From assembly GCA_030141605.1 (NCBI GenBank), contig JAQGDQ010000796.1, forward strand, positions 25,001 through 45,000: a stretch of 20,000 nucleotides of DNA, given 5' to 3'. This DNA is from Tubiluchus corallicola (taxonomy: Eukaryota; Priapulida; Priapulimorpha; Priapulimorphida; Tubiluchidae). The stretch's first letter is position 1. Every line of letters starts with the position of its first letter. The position numbers were made by a program, and so were the translations under genes. Under the pieces are notes generated by a model. The model was not told where the DNA came from and did no database searches. It saw nothing but the letters and a program-made list of their open reading frames with translations. This document shows positions 10,515-18,915 of this stretch, one piece after another.

Positions 10515-10640
10515 TATAAGATTCGAGGCTACTGCTTCGACGACGGCACCATTTGCGGCGATCTATACATCAAACGAAAAGTTTCGATCTAGTGTCGTGC
10601 CATTGGGGCCCACCCCACCAGAACTAACGGGGGCGAAAAA
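10515..10640 (+). repeat. unidentified dispersed repeat, copy A
   Basis: Closely similar to the reverse complement of 14213-14348. Both contain TATAAGATTCGAGGCTAC, GCACCATTTGCGGCGAT, ATACATCAAACGAAA, CTAGTGTC, TGCCATTGGGG, GGGCCCACC and a terminal GGGGCGAAAAA. Copy A starts right at the edge of the solo LTR, which seems to have inserted next to it. No family is recognised. Confidence 0.8.
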
Positions 10641-10975
10641 CCTCCAAAAATGGCCATTTTTCGGCCGTTTTTTGCAAAACTTATACGCCTGAGATCTGAA
10701 GAACGGGAACGGGTCGAGGGTGGTGCTGGGTATGGACAGATAGCCCGTTCAGCGGTGGATGTCATAGGCGTATTTAGAATTTGCGACAGGGCCACGGCGT
10801 CCCGTAACGGGCGTTTTCTCGGACCAAACTCGCGATTTTGGTCAAACAGCCTGCAGCAAAAACGTTCTAGCGGCGCCTGGTGGGACTCTCGGAAGGAGAT
10901 ATATAGCTCTTTAGAAAGAGGAAGAACAGGGCTACACGATGGTGTGGGCTATATTTTAGGACACGTCCACTAAGA
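10641..10975. other. GC-richer block continuing from repeat copy A
   Basis: Markedly more GC- and CpG-rich than its surroundings, suggesting it belongs to the same element as copy A rather than to host unique DNA. Short frames on both strands (10650-10973 plus, 10589-10795 minus) have no recognisable domain and overlap each other, so I do not call them genes. Confidence 0.4.
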
Positions 10976-12461
10976 GGAGTACTGACGAGTTAATTAGATG
11001 TTCTATTTTCGCCAATTTCCGCTTGGAATCTTAATTATTTCATTGCCACGGTTAGCACTTGTTACAATCAATTGTGCATGTGTTCTGTATACAGAAAACA
11101 GGCGCAATACAGCAGAGCCATAACTGAATTTAGCCTAACCTAATCTAACAAATTGAATTTAATTGTGAAACAAACGGACTTTATTTGATCAACCAATCCT
11201 AATCGAATTTTGCTTAACTTTGATATATTCAGCTGGGCCGCATAACAATCCCAGTGCGTGAGGGAAATCACCAATACGAAATTGTGGCGTGGCGTATCCA
11301 CTCGATGAGCGATCACTAATCAACCGACGGGCACAAACTGTGACGTTTTAGTTTGGTTTTATGCAAGGGGAGAAATAATAATGCGATGAAACATGTTTGA
11401 AATCAGACGCTTTGTAACTTTGTAACTTAAAGCATGTTTCTGTTAATTGTGTCATGTCAAATGTATATATAGTGTAAAATATGTCATGTAAAATTTAATG
11501 TACTTTTGTAATATTGTTTTGTAAAAATATTTTAATATGGTGTTTGTAAATATGTTCATTTATCGTATATAATTAGGCCTTAGTTTTGCACTTTAGTTTT
11601 TTTAGTCTGAACTGGACGCATTTGTCTTGAACAGTGTTGTTATCTTAACATTACGCTTAACATTAACTTAACATTAGGCTTACTCAATTTTATTATAATG
11701 AGTGAACCATTTTAATGACAAATAAATATATACATATATAAGGTATTTACCTTGAAAGAAAAGCGGATATAATAATAAATAACAGCTTAAGACAACTTAA
11801 CCTATAAAATATAGAAATTGAATATATTGTTTTTAGGACCGATTTATGTTAAATAATTTGGCATACGCGCGGCTGGTTCTTTATGCGTTTCGCCATTCAC
11901 TAGTAAGAACGACACTGGCGCCTGCATCTCCATCTGGTGCTGCAAAAAACAATCGTTGTATTTCTCATTTCAGATTTTGTTCAGTTGTGATAGAGTGCAT
12001 GCGCTAGCACAGTGGTAAACTTGAAATTTAAATTTTTAAAGCTAAAGCTGCTTGCCTTTTCATCAAATAATAACAGATTTAAAGCACTGATAATTTATAT
12101 TTGTTAATTTTTCATATATTTTATAACTTTTCATGTGCTTTATAATTTTTCATAAAATTAATACTACTTATTTAATTATTTACAAGTTGGAAATATAAAA
12201 CACTGTCCGTATGCAATATAATGTTAGTTAACACTGAAACGTTATGTTAAACAGAGCCACAAATATGTAAACACATCAGCACTGCCATAAGCACTGGCAC
12301 GTTACTGGATCAGACTACATTACATCAGCTTACATAGGTATCTGGCAATGTTGCTGACCAATGGGCACAGACGTCGCAGTGACTGACAGATTAAGGTCAC
12401 TGTGTTCGGACAACGTAACGATTGCCATTTAATGGTTACTGTCATGCAAGCAGCTAACCAG
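10976..12461. other. AT-rich non-coding stretch
   Basis: I see no gene in about 1.5 kb. Minor structures are tandem CTTAACATTA words at about 11644-11680, the TTTCGCCATTCACTAGT word near 11886, and a 7-bp inverted repeat CAGTGAC/GTCACTG at 12377-12402. Confidence 0.55.
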
Positions 12462-12775
12462 TGTTTGACTAACTGATGTCAAGTAAATGTTCAAAGAATA
12501 GTTGCTGACCATTGATTAGCAAGTCAGCAGATGAAGGCAAGTCAGCAGAAGACAGTACTAAGTATAGAATTGACGTTAGATGTAAAAATAGATTTCTAAT
12601 AATAGCGTATATTATAGCGTATATAAGCAGTGTCAGAACGCAGCAGAAGAAGTTCTTTATTCGGTTGACTTGTTCTTTATTCATGTTGAGTTGTTCTCAC
12701 TTTAGTGGGTTACTCCTTTGTGTTTAGATTATGGACGTTATTGTACTTCAATAAACTATACAATCACACTTTTTC
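12462..12775 (+). other. LTR-like promoter/poly(A) segment
   Basis: Shows a GCAAGTCAGCAGA direct repeat (12519-12531, 12537-12549), a TATATAAG box near 12618, and AATAAA near 12750. This is the order and spacing of an LTR, and a TGTT start is possible at 12462 or 12488. I could not find matching target-site duplications or a clear CA end, so it may equally be host sequence. Confidence 0.25.
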
Positions 12776-12882
12776 TACATGTTTACGGTTTCTATACTTT
12801 AAAATAAAAAACTATAACTGAATAGAGTAACGACACAACGTTATTATTAAATTATATATATATATAATATATAATATATAAT

Positions 12883-13475
12883 AATCTTTATTTGCCATTA
12901 AAATACATTGATAATCACTGATAAAAACTTTACAGAGATGATCAATCAGTGTTAGTTGATAAAAACTTACACTGCTAAAGACAATTGCGTCAGTGCAATC
13001 TAAACTACTGTGCAGTAATGGAAAGTAACGACGTATAAAATCAAACATATTTACAACTATGCACAAAAAAAAACAAATTATGATTTAATTAATATGGCCG
13101 TGGGTATATGAATTCTGAATTAGTGTGTATGTTGTCGTACTGGTGTGATGGTATTTCATATCTGGTTAATATTAGTGATTTTAATTTTGTTTTAAATGCT
13201 GATAGGGACTTGATTTGTTTAACCTGTAATAGTAGAGAATTCCAAAGTAGAATTGCTCGTTTGATTACAGAGTTCGTTCCGTCGTGGGTATTTGTCCTAA
13301 TTTGTTTTAGATTGCTTGTTCTGGAATTAACGATAGGATTTGGAAAAAAGGTAAATCTGTTATTCTGGAATGGTTTGCTGATGTTGTTAATGTATTTAAA
13401 TATAAAAAGAAGAGTAAAATATTCTTTGTGTGCTTCAATGATTGGGAATTTTAAAGTTTTTCTCGGGTTAGTTCA
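12883..13475 (-). mobile_element. LINE (non-LTR retrotransposon) 3' portion
   Basis: The minus strand carries the last ~127 codons of a reverse-transcriptase ORF (13089-13472), a ~200-bp 3' untranslated region, and an AATAAAGATT 3' end at 12883 followed by AT-rich simple repeats. The 3' region matches the truncated copy at 5680-5862. The 5' boundary is not visible; coding homology is lost beyond an in-frame stop at 13473-13475. Confidence 0.8.
13089..13472 (-). pseudogene. LINE reverse-transcriptase ORF, C-terminal remnant
   Basis: On the minus strand this reads without stops for 127 codons to a TAA (13089-13091). It contains IKRAILLWNSL, then SLSAFKTKLKSLI about 15 residues later, the C-terminal signature of CR1/L2/Jockey-like polyproteins (LWNSLP...S...FK..L), preceded by KFPIIEAHKEYFTLL, which resembles the W-L-P-I-x-x-R-I segment. 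There is no start Met. A frameshift or stop at 13473 cuts it from upstream sequence such as FELTREKL in another frame. The larger plus-strand frame over the same bases (13108-13602) is the antisense shadow of this relic. The LINE clade is not resolved. Confidence 0.78.
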
Positions 13476-13700
13476 AATGGAGATTGACAACATGAATTTG
13501 GAATATGCCGATTTGATTAAAATAACAAACCGAGGCATCAGGCCCAGGATTAAACTCTTTTATTGGTTTTTTCAGTTAATATTAAATCAGGCCCCCAATT
13601 AAAAATTGAGGTCACATTAGATGAAACCCCTTAAATCATTTGATACAACGAATCATCAAGAAAGCTGGAGTTGTCGCCTTAGAAGATATATATCCATTCT

Positions 13701-13702
<2 letters not shown>

Positions 13703-13776
<74 letters not shown>

Positions 13777-14096
13777 CATGTGTGAGGGGAGAGAGAGAGA
13801 GAGAAAGAAAGAAAGTGTGAGTGTGTGTGTGTGTGAGTGGAGAGAGAGAGAGAGAGAGAGAGAGAAAGAAAGTGTGAGTGTGTGTGTGTGTGAGGGGAGA
13901 GAGAGAGAGAAAGAAAGTGTGAGTGTGTGTGTGTGTGAGGGGAGAGAGAGAGCGAGCGAAAGTGTGAGTGTGTGTGAGGGGAGAGAGAGAGAGAAAAAGA
14001 GAGTGTGAGTGTGTGTGTGTGTGTGAGGGGAAAGAGAGAGAGAAAAAGAGTGTGTGTGTGTGTGTCTGTGTGTGTGTGTGTGTGTGCGTGTGCGTG
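13703..14096. repeat. (GT)n followed by compound GT/GA minisatellite
   Basis: About 65 bp of (GT)n, then repeated cassettes of GTGTGAG(TG)n..GGGG(AG)n..AAAGAAA. GTGTGAG anchors lie at 13815, 13872, 13917, 13962 and 14003, spacing 41-57 bp, so this is a higher-order tandem array rather than random microsatellite. The CV-, HT- and SL-repeat frames on both strands are artefacts. Confidence 0.95.
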
Positions 14097-14212
14097 TATT
14101 ATATATACAATATGTATTATAATATACATATAATACATTAAAGACATACACCAAGACATTTTAAGGACAAATCTTGCAGATTTCCTTGCAAAGAATACGT
14201 CTAATAATGATA

Positions 14213-14348
14213 ATTTTTCGCCCCTCGTTCCTCGCGGTGGGCCCGATTAAAAAAATAAACCCCCAATGGCATGACACTAGTTGGAGACCTTTCGTTTGAT
14301 GTATGGATCGCCGCAAATGGTGCTGTCGCCGTAGCCTCGAATCTTATA
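14213..14348 (-). repeat. unidentified dispersed repeat, copy B
   Basis: Reverse-complement counterpart of 10515-10640. Conserved blocks in plus orientation are CCAATGGCATGACACTAG, TTTCGTTTGATGTATGG and ATCGCCGCAAATGGTGC. It carries a short AT-rich insertion (about 14246-14260) absent from copy A, and ends in AT dinucleotide-rich sequence (14343-14390) containing a TATGTTATA-(6)-TATAACATA hairpin. It lies 120 bp upstream of the LRR-gene promoter motifs. Confidence 0.8.
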
Positions 14349-14433
14349 TATATATGTAAATATATATATGTTATACATATATATAACATACCAGCAGAAT
14401 TAATATATACGATTCTACAAGAAATGGCTGCTA

Positions 14434-14460
14434 TGCGAGCGTGTGGTGCGAGCGTGTCGG
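14434..14460. repeat. two tandem 13-bp copies upstream of the LRR gene
   Basis: TGCGAGCGTGTGG followed directly by TGCGAGCGTGTCG, just before the CRE. It may be duplicated factor-binding sequence. Confidence 0.6.
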
Positions 14461-14466
14461 TTGCTG

Positions 14467-14514
14467 TGACGTCACCCATTTGTGATGCGACTGCGTTACC
14501 ATGGCGACTATAAA
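14467..14514 (+). promoter_or_regulatory. CRE, X-box-like palindrome and TATA box of the LRR gene
   Basis: A perfect cAMP-response element TGACGTCA (14467-14474), an RFX X-box-like GTTACC-AT-GGCGAC (14495-14508, one base from the RGYAAC half-site) and TATAAA (14509-14514) lie within 48 bp. A TATA box here would place transcription start near 14540, downstream of the ATG at 14485, which favours the ATG at 14602 as the translation start. Motif matches are direct; regulatory use is inferred. Confidence 0.5.
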
Positions 14515-14540
14515 CTCTGTACGCTCTGGTGGATACCGTT

Positions 14541-14591
14541 ATGGCTGTTCTGTTTTCTTTTGTTTGGTTGCAAGACGTTCACGTTTTCTGA
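14541..14591 (+). CDS. short upstream ORF (16 codons)
   Basis: ATG at 14541 has a strong context (G at -3, G at +4) and reads MAVLFSFVWLQDVHVF to a TGA at 14589-14591, ten bases before the main start at 14602 and out of frame with it. If transcription starts near 14540, the ATG may lie at or before the cap site. If it lies in the leader, it would lower translation of the main ORF. It could also be a signal-peptide start joined to the main frame by an unseen intron or sequence error. Confidence 0.3.
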   Translation: MAVLFSFVWLQDVHVF

Positions 14592-14601
14592 ATTACATGC
14601 A

Positions 14602-16848
14602 ATGAATTGCCACCAATTCATAATTCAATGTTTTCTCTTTCTTGCGATTAATGTGCTTAATAGTAGAGTAGTAGAAACGACCAACTCAACTTGGGAGAAT
14701 TTCTTTCCACGATGTAAAAGATTCATTTATAAAAAACCCGAGGGTGAGAAATATGAAGTCAGGTGCTGGTTTGACGACACAAGACATGACGAGACATTGT
14801 GGGAGACGCTGAAGACAAAACTTAAAGAGGGTAATCGTCCCAAAGTGGATAGTTTTGTTGTGGAAAATCTGCAGTATGACGAAATTCCCAAGAATTTTCT
14901 AGATGGCTTCAGTATCGCTAATGTCGATCTAGTAAAAATGGAAGACGTTCGCCAAATTGGAGCAAACTTCCTGAACGCATCACATGTCGAAAGAGTTAAA
15001 ATCACCAATTTCGCAGCATTGAGGCGTATCAATCAGTTTGCTTATAACAATTTAATACATTTACGTGAAATCGTGATCTTAAATTGCCCAAGTTTGAGCG
15101 AGCTGAAATTGTCGCTGGACAAGCTAGAGAAATTGGAACGTCTACACATAGAATTCACGAATATCACCACGATGGATAAGCCAATCTTTCATTCAAACAT
15201 TACCAAGGACTTTAGCCTTTTCTTTTTCAAAAGTCCAGTAGCTTGCGACTGTCGGATGACGTGGATAGGTGAATTTTTTCAAAAGTCAAACGTCCATTGT
15301 AAACATCTCCCTAATGCAATACAAAAACAAAATGGGTCAGCAGTAAGTACGAGGGAGTTGAAAATTGCAGAAGTTTGCCCGACTGGACCATGCAGTTTTG
15401 AGAATTTAATCTGTTTCATCCGTTCACAGTCACCTTGTAAAGTGGACTGTGGTAATTCGGACGTTGGGCACATCTGCGATAGCAAGATCAATTCCACCAC
15501 ATTGCTAGAAATTGCAGGTAATATTACAGACTACACATTAGAACTGAAAATCTACTTTTACAGAGACGACAAGCTACCAAGCAAGTTTCTTAACCGAAAG
15601 AACGTCGCAACACTAATATTTGAAAAATCTGAATTTTTTTCTCTATCTGAGAATGATCTGCCACCCAGCCTTGAATACTTCACCATGAACTATAGCAAAG
15701 AATTCAAGGAAGTACATCGCAATGCTTTCTATGGGTTAAAGCAGTTGAAAGCGGTGACCTTCATTGCTTGTGAAGCATTGGAGACAGCTAATCTGGATTT
15801 GTGGAATAGTCCCTTGATCAATTCCATCAGCTTCACTCAGGGATCAAAAATCGAGCGGATGTCAAAGCCTTTCCTGCACCCAGATGTCAATCCTGGAAAC
15901 GTACATTTTGCTCTCTTGGAAAGCAGACTGATTTGTGACTGTGACATGTATTGGATGTTTAATATTAGCTGGGCTTCCAGAGAAGTTGACTGTTACGAAC
16001 CTAAAATAGCTCACACAAAGATGAATATTGATATGATTGAATGTGATCAGCCACCTACAACAACCGTAAGACCTCCAAGAGACACATGCAGCATCAGTGT
16101 GAGCAGTTGCACCGTTTTCCACGAGGATCCTTGTGAACTTCATTGCGGCCACTCTGGAAGAATCGGTCACAAAGAGATGCGGCAGATATCAGCAGAGATT
16201 AAACCATACATCTATGCATTAGTCATCTTCAGTTACAAAGACAGTCGGCTTCCTAAAGAGATGCTGAATGGAAAACATGTCAAGAAACTGACACTGCAAG
16301 AATCAGCAATAACAACTCTAGACAAATATGACATACGAAATGCCAGAATCGAGCATTTTATGATGAATATTAATCCCTTTCTTGTGTCAATTCATCCAAA
16401 AGCATTTTTTCATATAGGCCTTTTGAAGTCGATTTACTTTTTATCGTGCACTCAGCTAGCGACGGCGAATTTGGATCTTACAAATAATCACAAAATCAGC
16501 CACATTTCGTTTGTAATATCGAAAATACAGCACATGTCTATGCCTGTCTTGTACGCTGACGTTAAACCCGAGACGGTGACGTTCAAACTGGTAGAAAGCA
16601 GACTCATTTGTGACTGTGATGCGCTTTGGATGATCAAGGTTAAATGGAATCAGTCTGTTGTGGATTGTTATGAACCAAAAGTAAATCACATATTTTTAAA
16701 CAAGACTGACTTTGTTTGCCCATGGAAAAAAGCTCTTCGCACAATGTCTGCCAAATCTGGAAATTCTGTTAACATGGTGGCATGGCATCTGCATCAGATG
16801 GCTGTATATTTCAGTTTTAATTGCTTAGCTTTGAGTATTTCGTATTAG
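14602..16848 (+). CDS. secreted three-module leucine-rich glycoprotein
   Basis: A single 748-codon open frame with no visible intron. Residues 1-20 or so (MNCHQFIIQCFLFLAINVL) form a signal peptide. Three homologous modules follow: about 25-258, 262-481 and 496-706. Each has degenerate leucine-rich repeats and closes with an LRR C-terminal-cap cysteine motif CDC (Cys215/217, 445/447, 670/672; spacing about 230 and 225). Modules 2 and 3 also share PC..x.CG at their start, TANLDL, ESRLICDCD and VDCYEPK. A Pro/Thr linker (about 484-492) joins them. About eleven N-glycosylation sequons support an extracellular protein. The last 42 residues have no transmembrane segment; AVYFSFNCLALSISY is only weakly hydrophobic. 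An upstream in-frame ATG at 14485 would add 39 residues with a second hydrophobic stretch, but lies between promoter motifs, so I prefer 14602. LRR proteins of this kind usually mediate binding; the ligand and family are not recognisable. No canonical AATAAA is seen before the hAT element at 17040. Confidence 0.85.
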   Translation: MNCHQFIIQCFLFLAINVLNSRVVETTNSTWENFFPRCKRFIYKKPEGEKYEVRCWFDDTRHDETLWETLKTKLKEGNRPKVDSFVVENLQYDEIPKNFLDGFSIANVDLVKMEDVRQIGANFLNASHVERVKITNFAALRRINQFAYNNLIHLREIVILNCPSLSELKLSLDKLEKLERLHIEFTNITTMDKPIFHSNITKDFSLFFFKSPVACDCRMTWIGEFFQKSNVHCKHLPNAIQKQNGSAVSTRELKIAEVCPTGPCSFENLICFIRSQSPCKVDCGNSDVGHICDSKINSTTLLEIAGNITDYTLELKIYFYRDDKLPSKFLNRKNVATLIFEKSEFFSLSENDLPPSLEYFTMNYSKEFKEVHRNAFYGLKQLKAVTFIACEALETANLDLWNSPLINSISFTQGSKIERMSKPFLHPDVNPGNVHFALLESRLICDCDMYWMFNISWASREVDCYEPKIAHTKMNIDMIECDQPPTTTVRPPRDTCSISVSSCTVFHEDPCELHCGHSGRIGHKEMRQISAEIKPYIYALVIFSYKDSRLPKEMLNGKHVKKLTLQESAITTLDKYDIRNARIEHFMMNINPFLVSIHPKAFFHIGLLKSIYFLSCTQLATANLDLTNNHKISHISFVISKIQHMSMPVLYADVKPETVTFKLVESRLICDCDALWMIKVKWNQSVVDCYEPKVNHIFLNKTDFVCPWKKALRTMSAKSGNSVNMVAWHLHQMAVYFSFNCLALSISY

Positions 16849-17039
16849 AACTATCGCTTTAACACTTACATTTATATTTTTCATGAACGTTCTGTAATTT
16901 GAAGCAAAATGTTTAATTATTTCTGCCTCTTGTAGATGCAAATATTCACTTTCCTACTAATAAGGTTTTCTAATCAAGAATTTGGTTTATTATCACATAA
17001 TATATTCGCTCTTGTCAGCACCTGTTTAATCATTTAGAT

Positions 17040-17517
17040 CAGGGGTGTGCAAATTATCTGACTAGCCGGGCCACATTAAACTTTCCCGCAATTCCTATAG
17101 GCCACAGGCAGTTTGATCAAGGAGCCAAGTACAGAAAGGCCTAATAACGATATTTTTGCATCCGACCTGCGTACATCATTACTGCTACACTCAAGAAACG
17201 ATTTTAGAAGTTATTAAAATTTATATTACAAACCATATATTTCTACTTTCAGGACAGATAGTGGTAATTTCATTACAATGCATATTAGTAATGTGTATCA
17301 CACAGTCTGTGTAGTACAGTGTTATTAAGCTACAACCGTCTTGTAAGGGTTAATGGCATCCGATCTAGTAGAAAAAACTACCTGCACTATCTTTGGGATC
17401 GTGGCACGGACTTCAGCTGGATACACTCAACTAATCGCCCGGGCCGCACTTTCATTAGGTCGACAAATCTCTTCGCGGGCCGCAAGTGGCCCGCAGGCCG
17501 CAATTTGCACACCCCTG
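17040..17517. mobile_element. hAT-like MITE with 8-bp target duplication
   Basis: Begins CAGGGGTGTGCAAATT and ends AATTTGCACACCCCTG, a perfect 16-bp terminal inverted repeat. Flanks are ATTTAGAT (17032-17039) and ACTTAGAT (17518-17525), an 8-bp target-site duplication with one mismatch, as for hAT elements. Subterminal regions hold hAT-style GGGCCAC, GGGCCGC and GGCCCGC words. It is 478 bp with no transposase, so it is non-autonomous. It lies about 190 bp beyond the LRR stop codon. Confidence 0.93.
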
Positions 17518-17570
17518 ACTTAGATAGATAACTTCAGAAACTTGCTTTGTCCAGTGTTACCACGCTTTTA

Positions 17571-18228
17571 CAGTCATTTGCAAAAGTTTAAGACCAAAGT
17601 GATTTTTTTCATGAAAATTGCCAAAACCATCCTTTAACACGGTTCCATCTAAAGAAACTGTACTGGCACTCAATTCCAAGCCTGTCAAGCGCATCTGAGC
17701 CCGAATCTTCTTGCAGGAGCTCATCGGCGAGTGTAACACCATGCGTCTCATGATGTGGTCGTCTCTTTGGGTAGTCTTCCGCGGATGTCCTGAGCGTACC
17801 ACCATGCGTCTCATGATGTGGTCGTCTCTTTTGGTAGTCTTCCGCGGACGTCCAGACCGTTTCCTATCGCTGTAAGTGCCATCAGTTTCGAATTTGACGA
17901 TAGCTTGGTGCACGGCTGTCTTGGAAAACCGTAATCTAGCACTTATCGCCCTTTCAGTATATCCTTCTTGATGTAAAATCACGATTTGAACCCTCTGAGT
18001 CTCACTCAATGACGATTTTTTGCCCATTTTTTGGATCACAAGAAAAATACAAAAACGGCTGATCTGTATGGATAGCGGCAGGCAAATGAGTCACTCATAC
18101 TCACTAGACGTACTGTCTCAAATCACTAGCAGTATGATGCAATCAACAAAGAATCTGATGCAATCAGGGTACAGTATGATGAAAATCCCGAAAACTCGAG
18201 CTTGGTCTTAAACTTTTGCAAATGATTG
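17571..18228 (-). mobile_element. Tc1-like transposon, internal deletion derivative
   Basis: Terminal inverted repeats of about 28 bp (CARTCATTTGCAAAAGTTTA then AGACCAA) sit exactly between TA dinucleotides (17569-17570 and 18229-18230), the Tc1/mariner target. At 658 bp it is less than half the usual length. On the minus strand it has the 5' repeat, the DNA-binding half of the transposase, then jumps near 17650-17662 to the 3' untranslated end, which matches 8420-8504. Both ends are intact, so it could be moved by an active relative. Confidence 0.94.
17660..18027 (-). pseudogene. Tc1-like transposase, N-terminal DNA-binding half only
   Basis: Starts MGKKSSLSETQRVQIV (ATG at 18027; an in-frame ATG at 18039 adds four residues). 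This is the paired-like helix-turn-helix that binds the terminal repeats. GYTERAISARLRFSKTAV is the first recognition region and SGRPRKTT the AT-hook-like linker. A 63-bp in-frame tandem duplication (17741-17803 and 17804-17866) doubles the RSGxPRKTT..RDDHIMRRMV segment. Homology stops after TGLELSASTV; the remaining frame to 17557 is read-through into the element's 3' end. The whole DDE catalytic domain is missing, so it cannot cut DNA but could still bind ends. Confidence 0.88.
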
Positions 18229-18323
18229 TAAACTAAAGCTATGCATTTCAAACAAGGTGGACCACCTTAATGGAACGTAACAAAAACAACAATTAGGAAA
18301 ATTGAAAATCACAAAAATAAACA

Positions 18324-18378
18324 ACATTGTACTTTACAATGTACTGTCCGATGTCAACCGTTCACAGTAACAGTGAAC
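18324..18378. repeat. two adjacent short palindromes
   Basis: ACATTGTA-CTT-TACAATGT (18324-18342) is a perfect 8-bp stem. About 17 bp on, GTTCACAGTAACAGTGAAC (about 18360-18378) is a near-palindrome with 6-bp perfect outer arms. They lie in the 220-bp spacer between the Tc1 and piggyBac-like elements; no function is evident. Confidence 0.5.
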
Positions 18379-18452
18379 AATGTATCACAGGCTGACTACT
18401 GATTACAAGGCAAAAACTAAAGAGTATTAACAGTATCATAACTCTTTATTAA

Positions 18453-18911
18453 CCCTTTCATACCCGTTATATCCCATGGGATACGAGAATATTAAATATT
18501 TCTGCCTTTAAAATTAATAAAATTTTAAAACTGAGAGTTATTTGACATGTTAATAGTTATTTTGATTTAAGCCAATAACAATAGACTAAAAATGGTGATA
18601 AAATGGCAAACTAAAAAATCTACATAGCATAAAAAACTGTGCAAGGTACAGTACTTTAGAGATGACTTTGTACAGATCAGCATAGCATGCATACTAAATG
18701 TCTTAAATACTTTAAAAATTATCAGCATTTGCTTTTTATCATGTTTAGCAACCATTGAATCCCAATGTATCCCGTGGGATACATGCTATATTTAGCACAC
18801 GGGCACAGGTAGAAAAAAATAATTATTATGTGTAAACAAGATGGATATACTGAACAAAAGTACCAAGGCAAAATTTTTTTTCTTGTTAAAAATGATTTCG
18901 GACTGAAAGGG
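18453..18911. mobile_element. piggyBac-like MITE
   Basis: CCCTTTCA (18453-18460) and TGAAAGGG (18904-18911) are perfect terminal inverted repeats flanked on both sides by TTAA (18449-18452, 18912-18915), the exact target of piggyBac transposases. Subterminal palindromes TATCCCATGGGATA (18470-18483) and ATGTATCCC-GT-GGGATACAT near the other end (about 18765-18784) form a second symmetric pair. It is 459 bp, AT-rich and has no transposase. The minus-strand frame 18567-18755 lies inside it and is not a gene. Confidence 0.92.
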
Positions 18912-18915
18912 TTAA

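Noticed and set aside
10589-10973. Two overlapping GC-rich frames as genes
   Set aside because: No domain or signal, opposite strands overlap, and the block appears to belong to a dispersed repeat.
13108-13602. 164-codon plus-strand protein
   Set aside because: Antisense to a recognisable LINE reverse-transcriptase C-terminus on the minus strand.
13636-14159. His-Thr and Ser-Leu rich frames around the GT/GA array
   Set aside because: Simple-repeat translation in several frames on both strands.
14201-14513. Frames on both strands upstream of the LRR gene
   Set aside because: They cross dispersed repeat copy B and AT dinucleotide sequence; no domain visible.
17319-17531. 70-codon plus-strand ORF
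   Set aside because: It lies inside the hAT-like MITE and runs through its terminal repeat.
18020-18211. 63-codon plus-strand ORF
   Set aside because: It is within the 5' untranslated region of the Tc1 element on the opposite strand and has no protein features.
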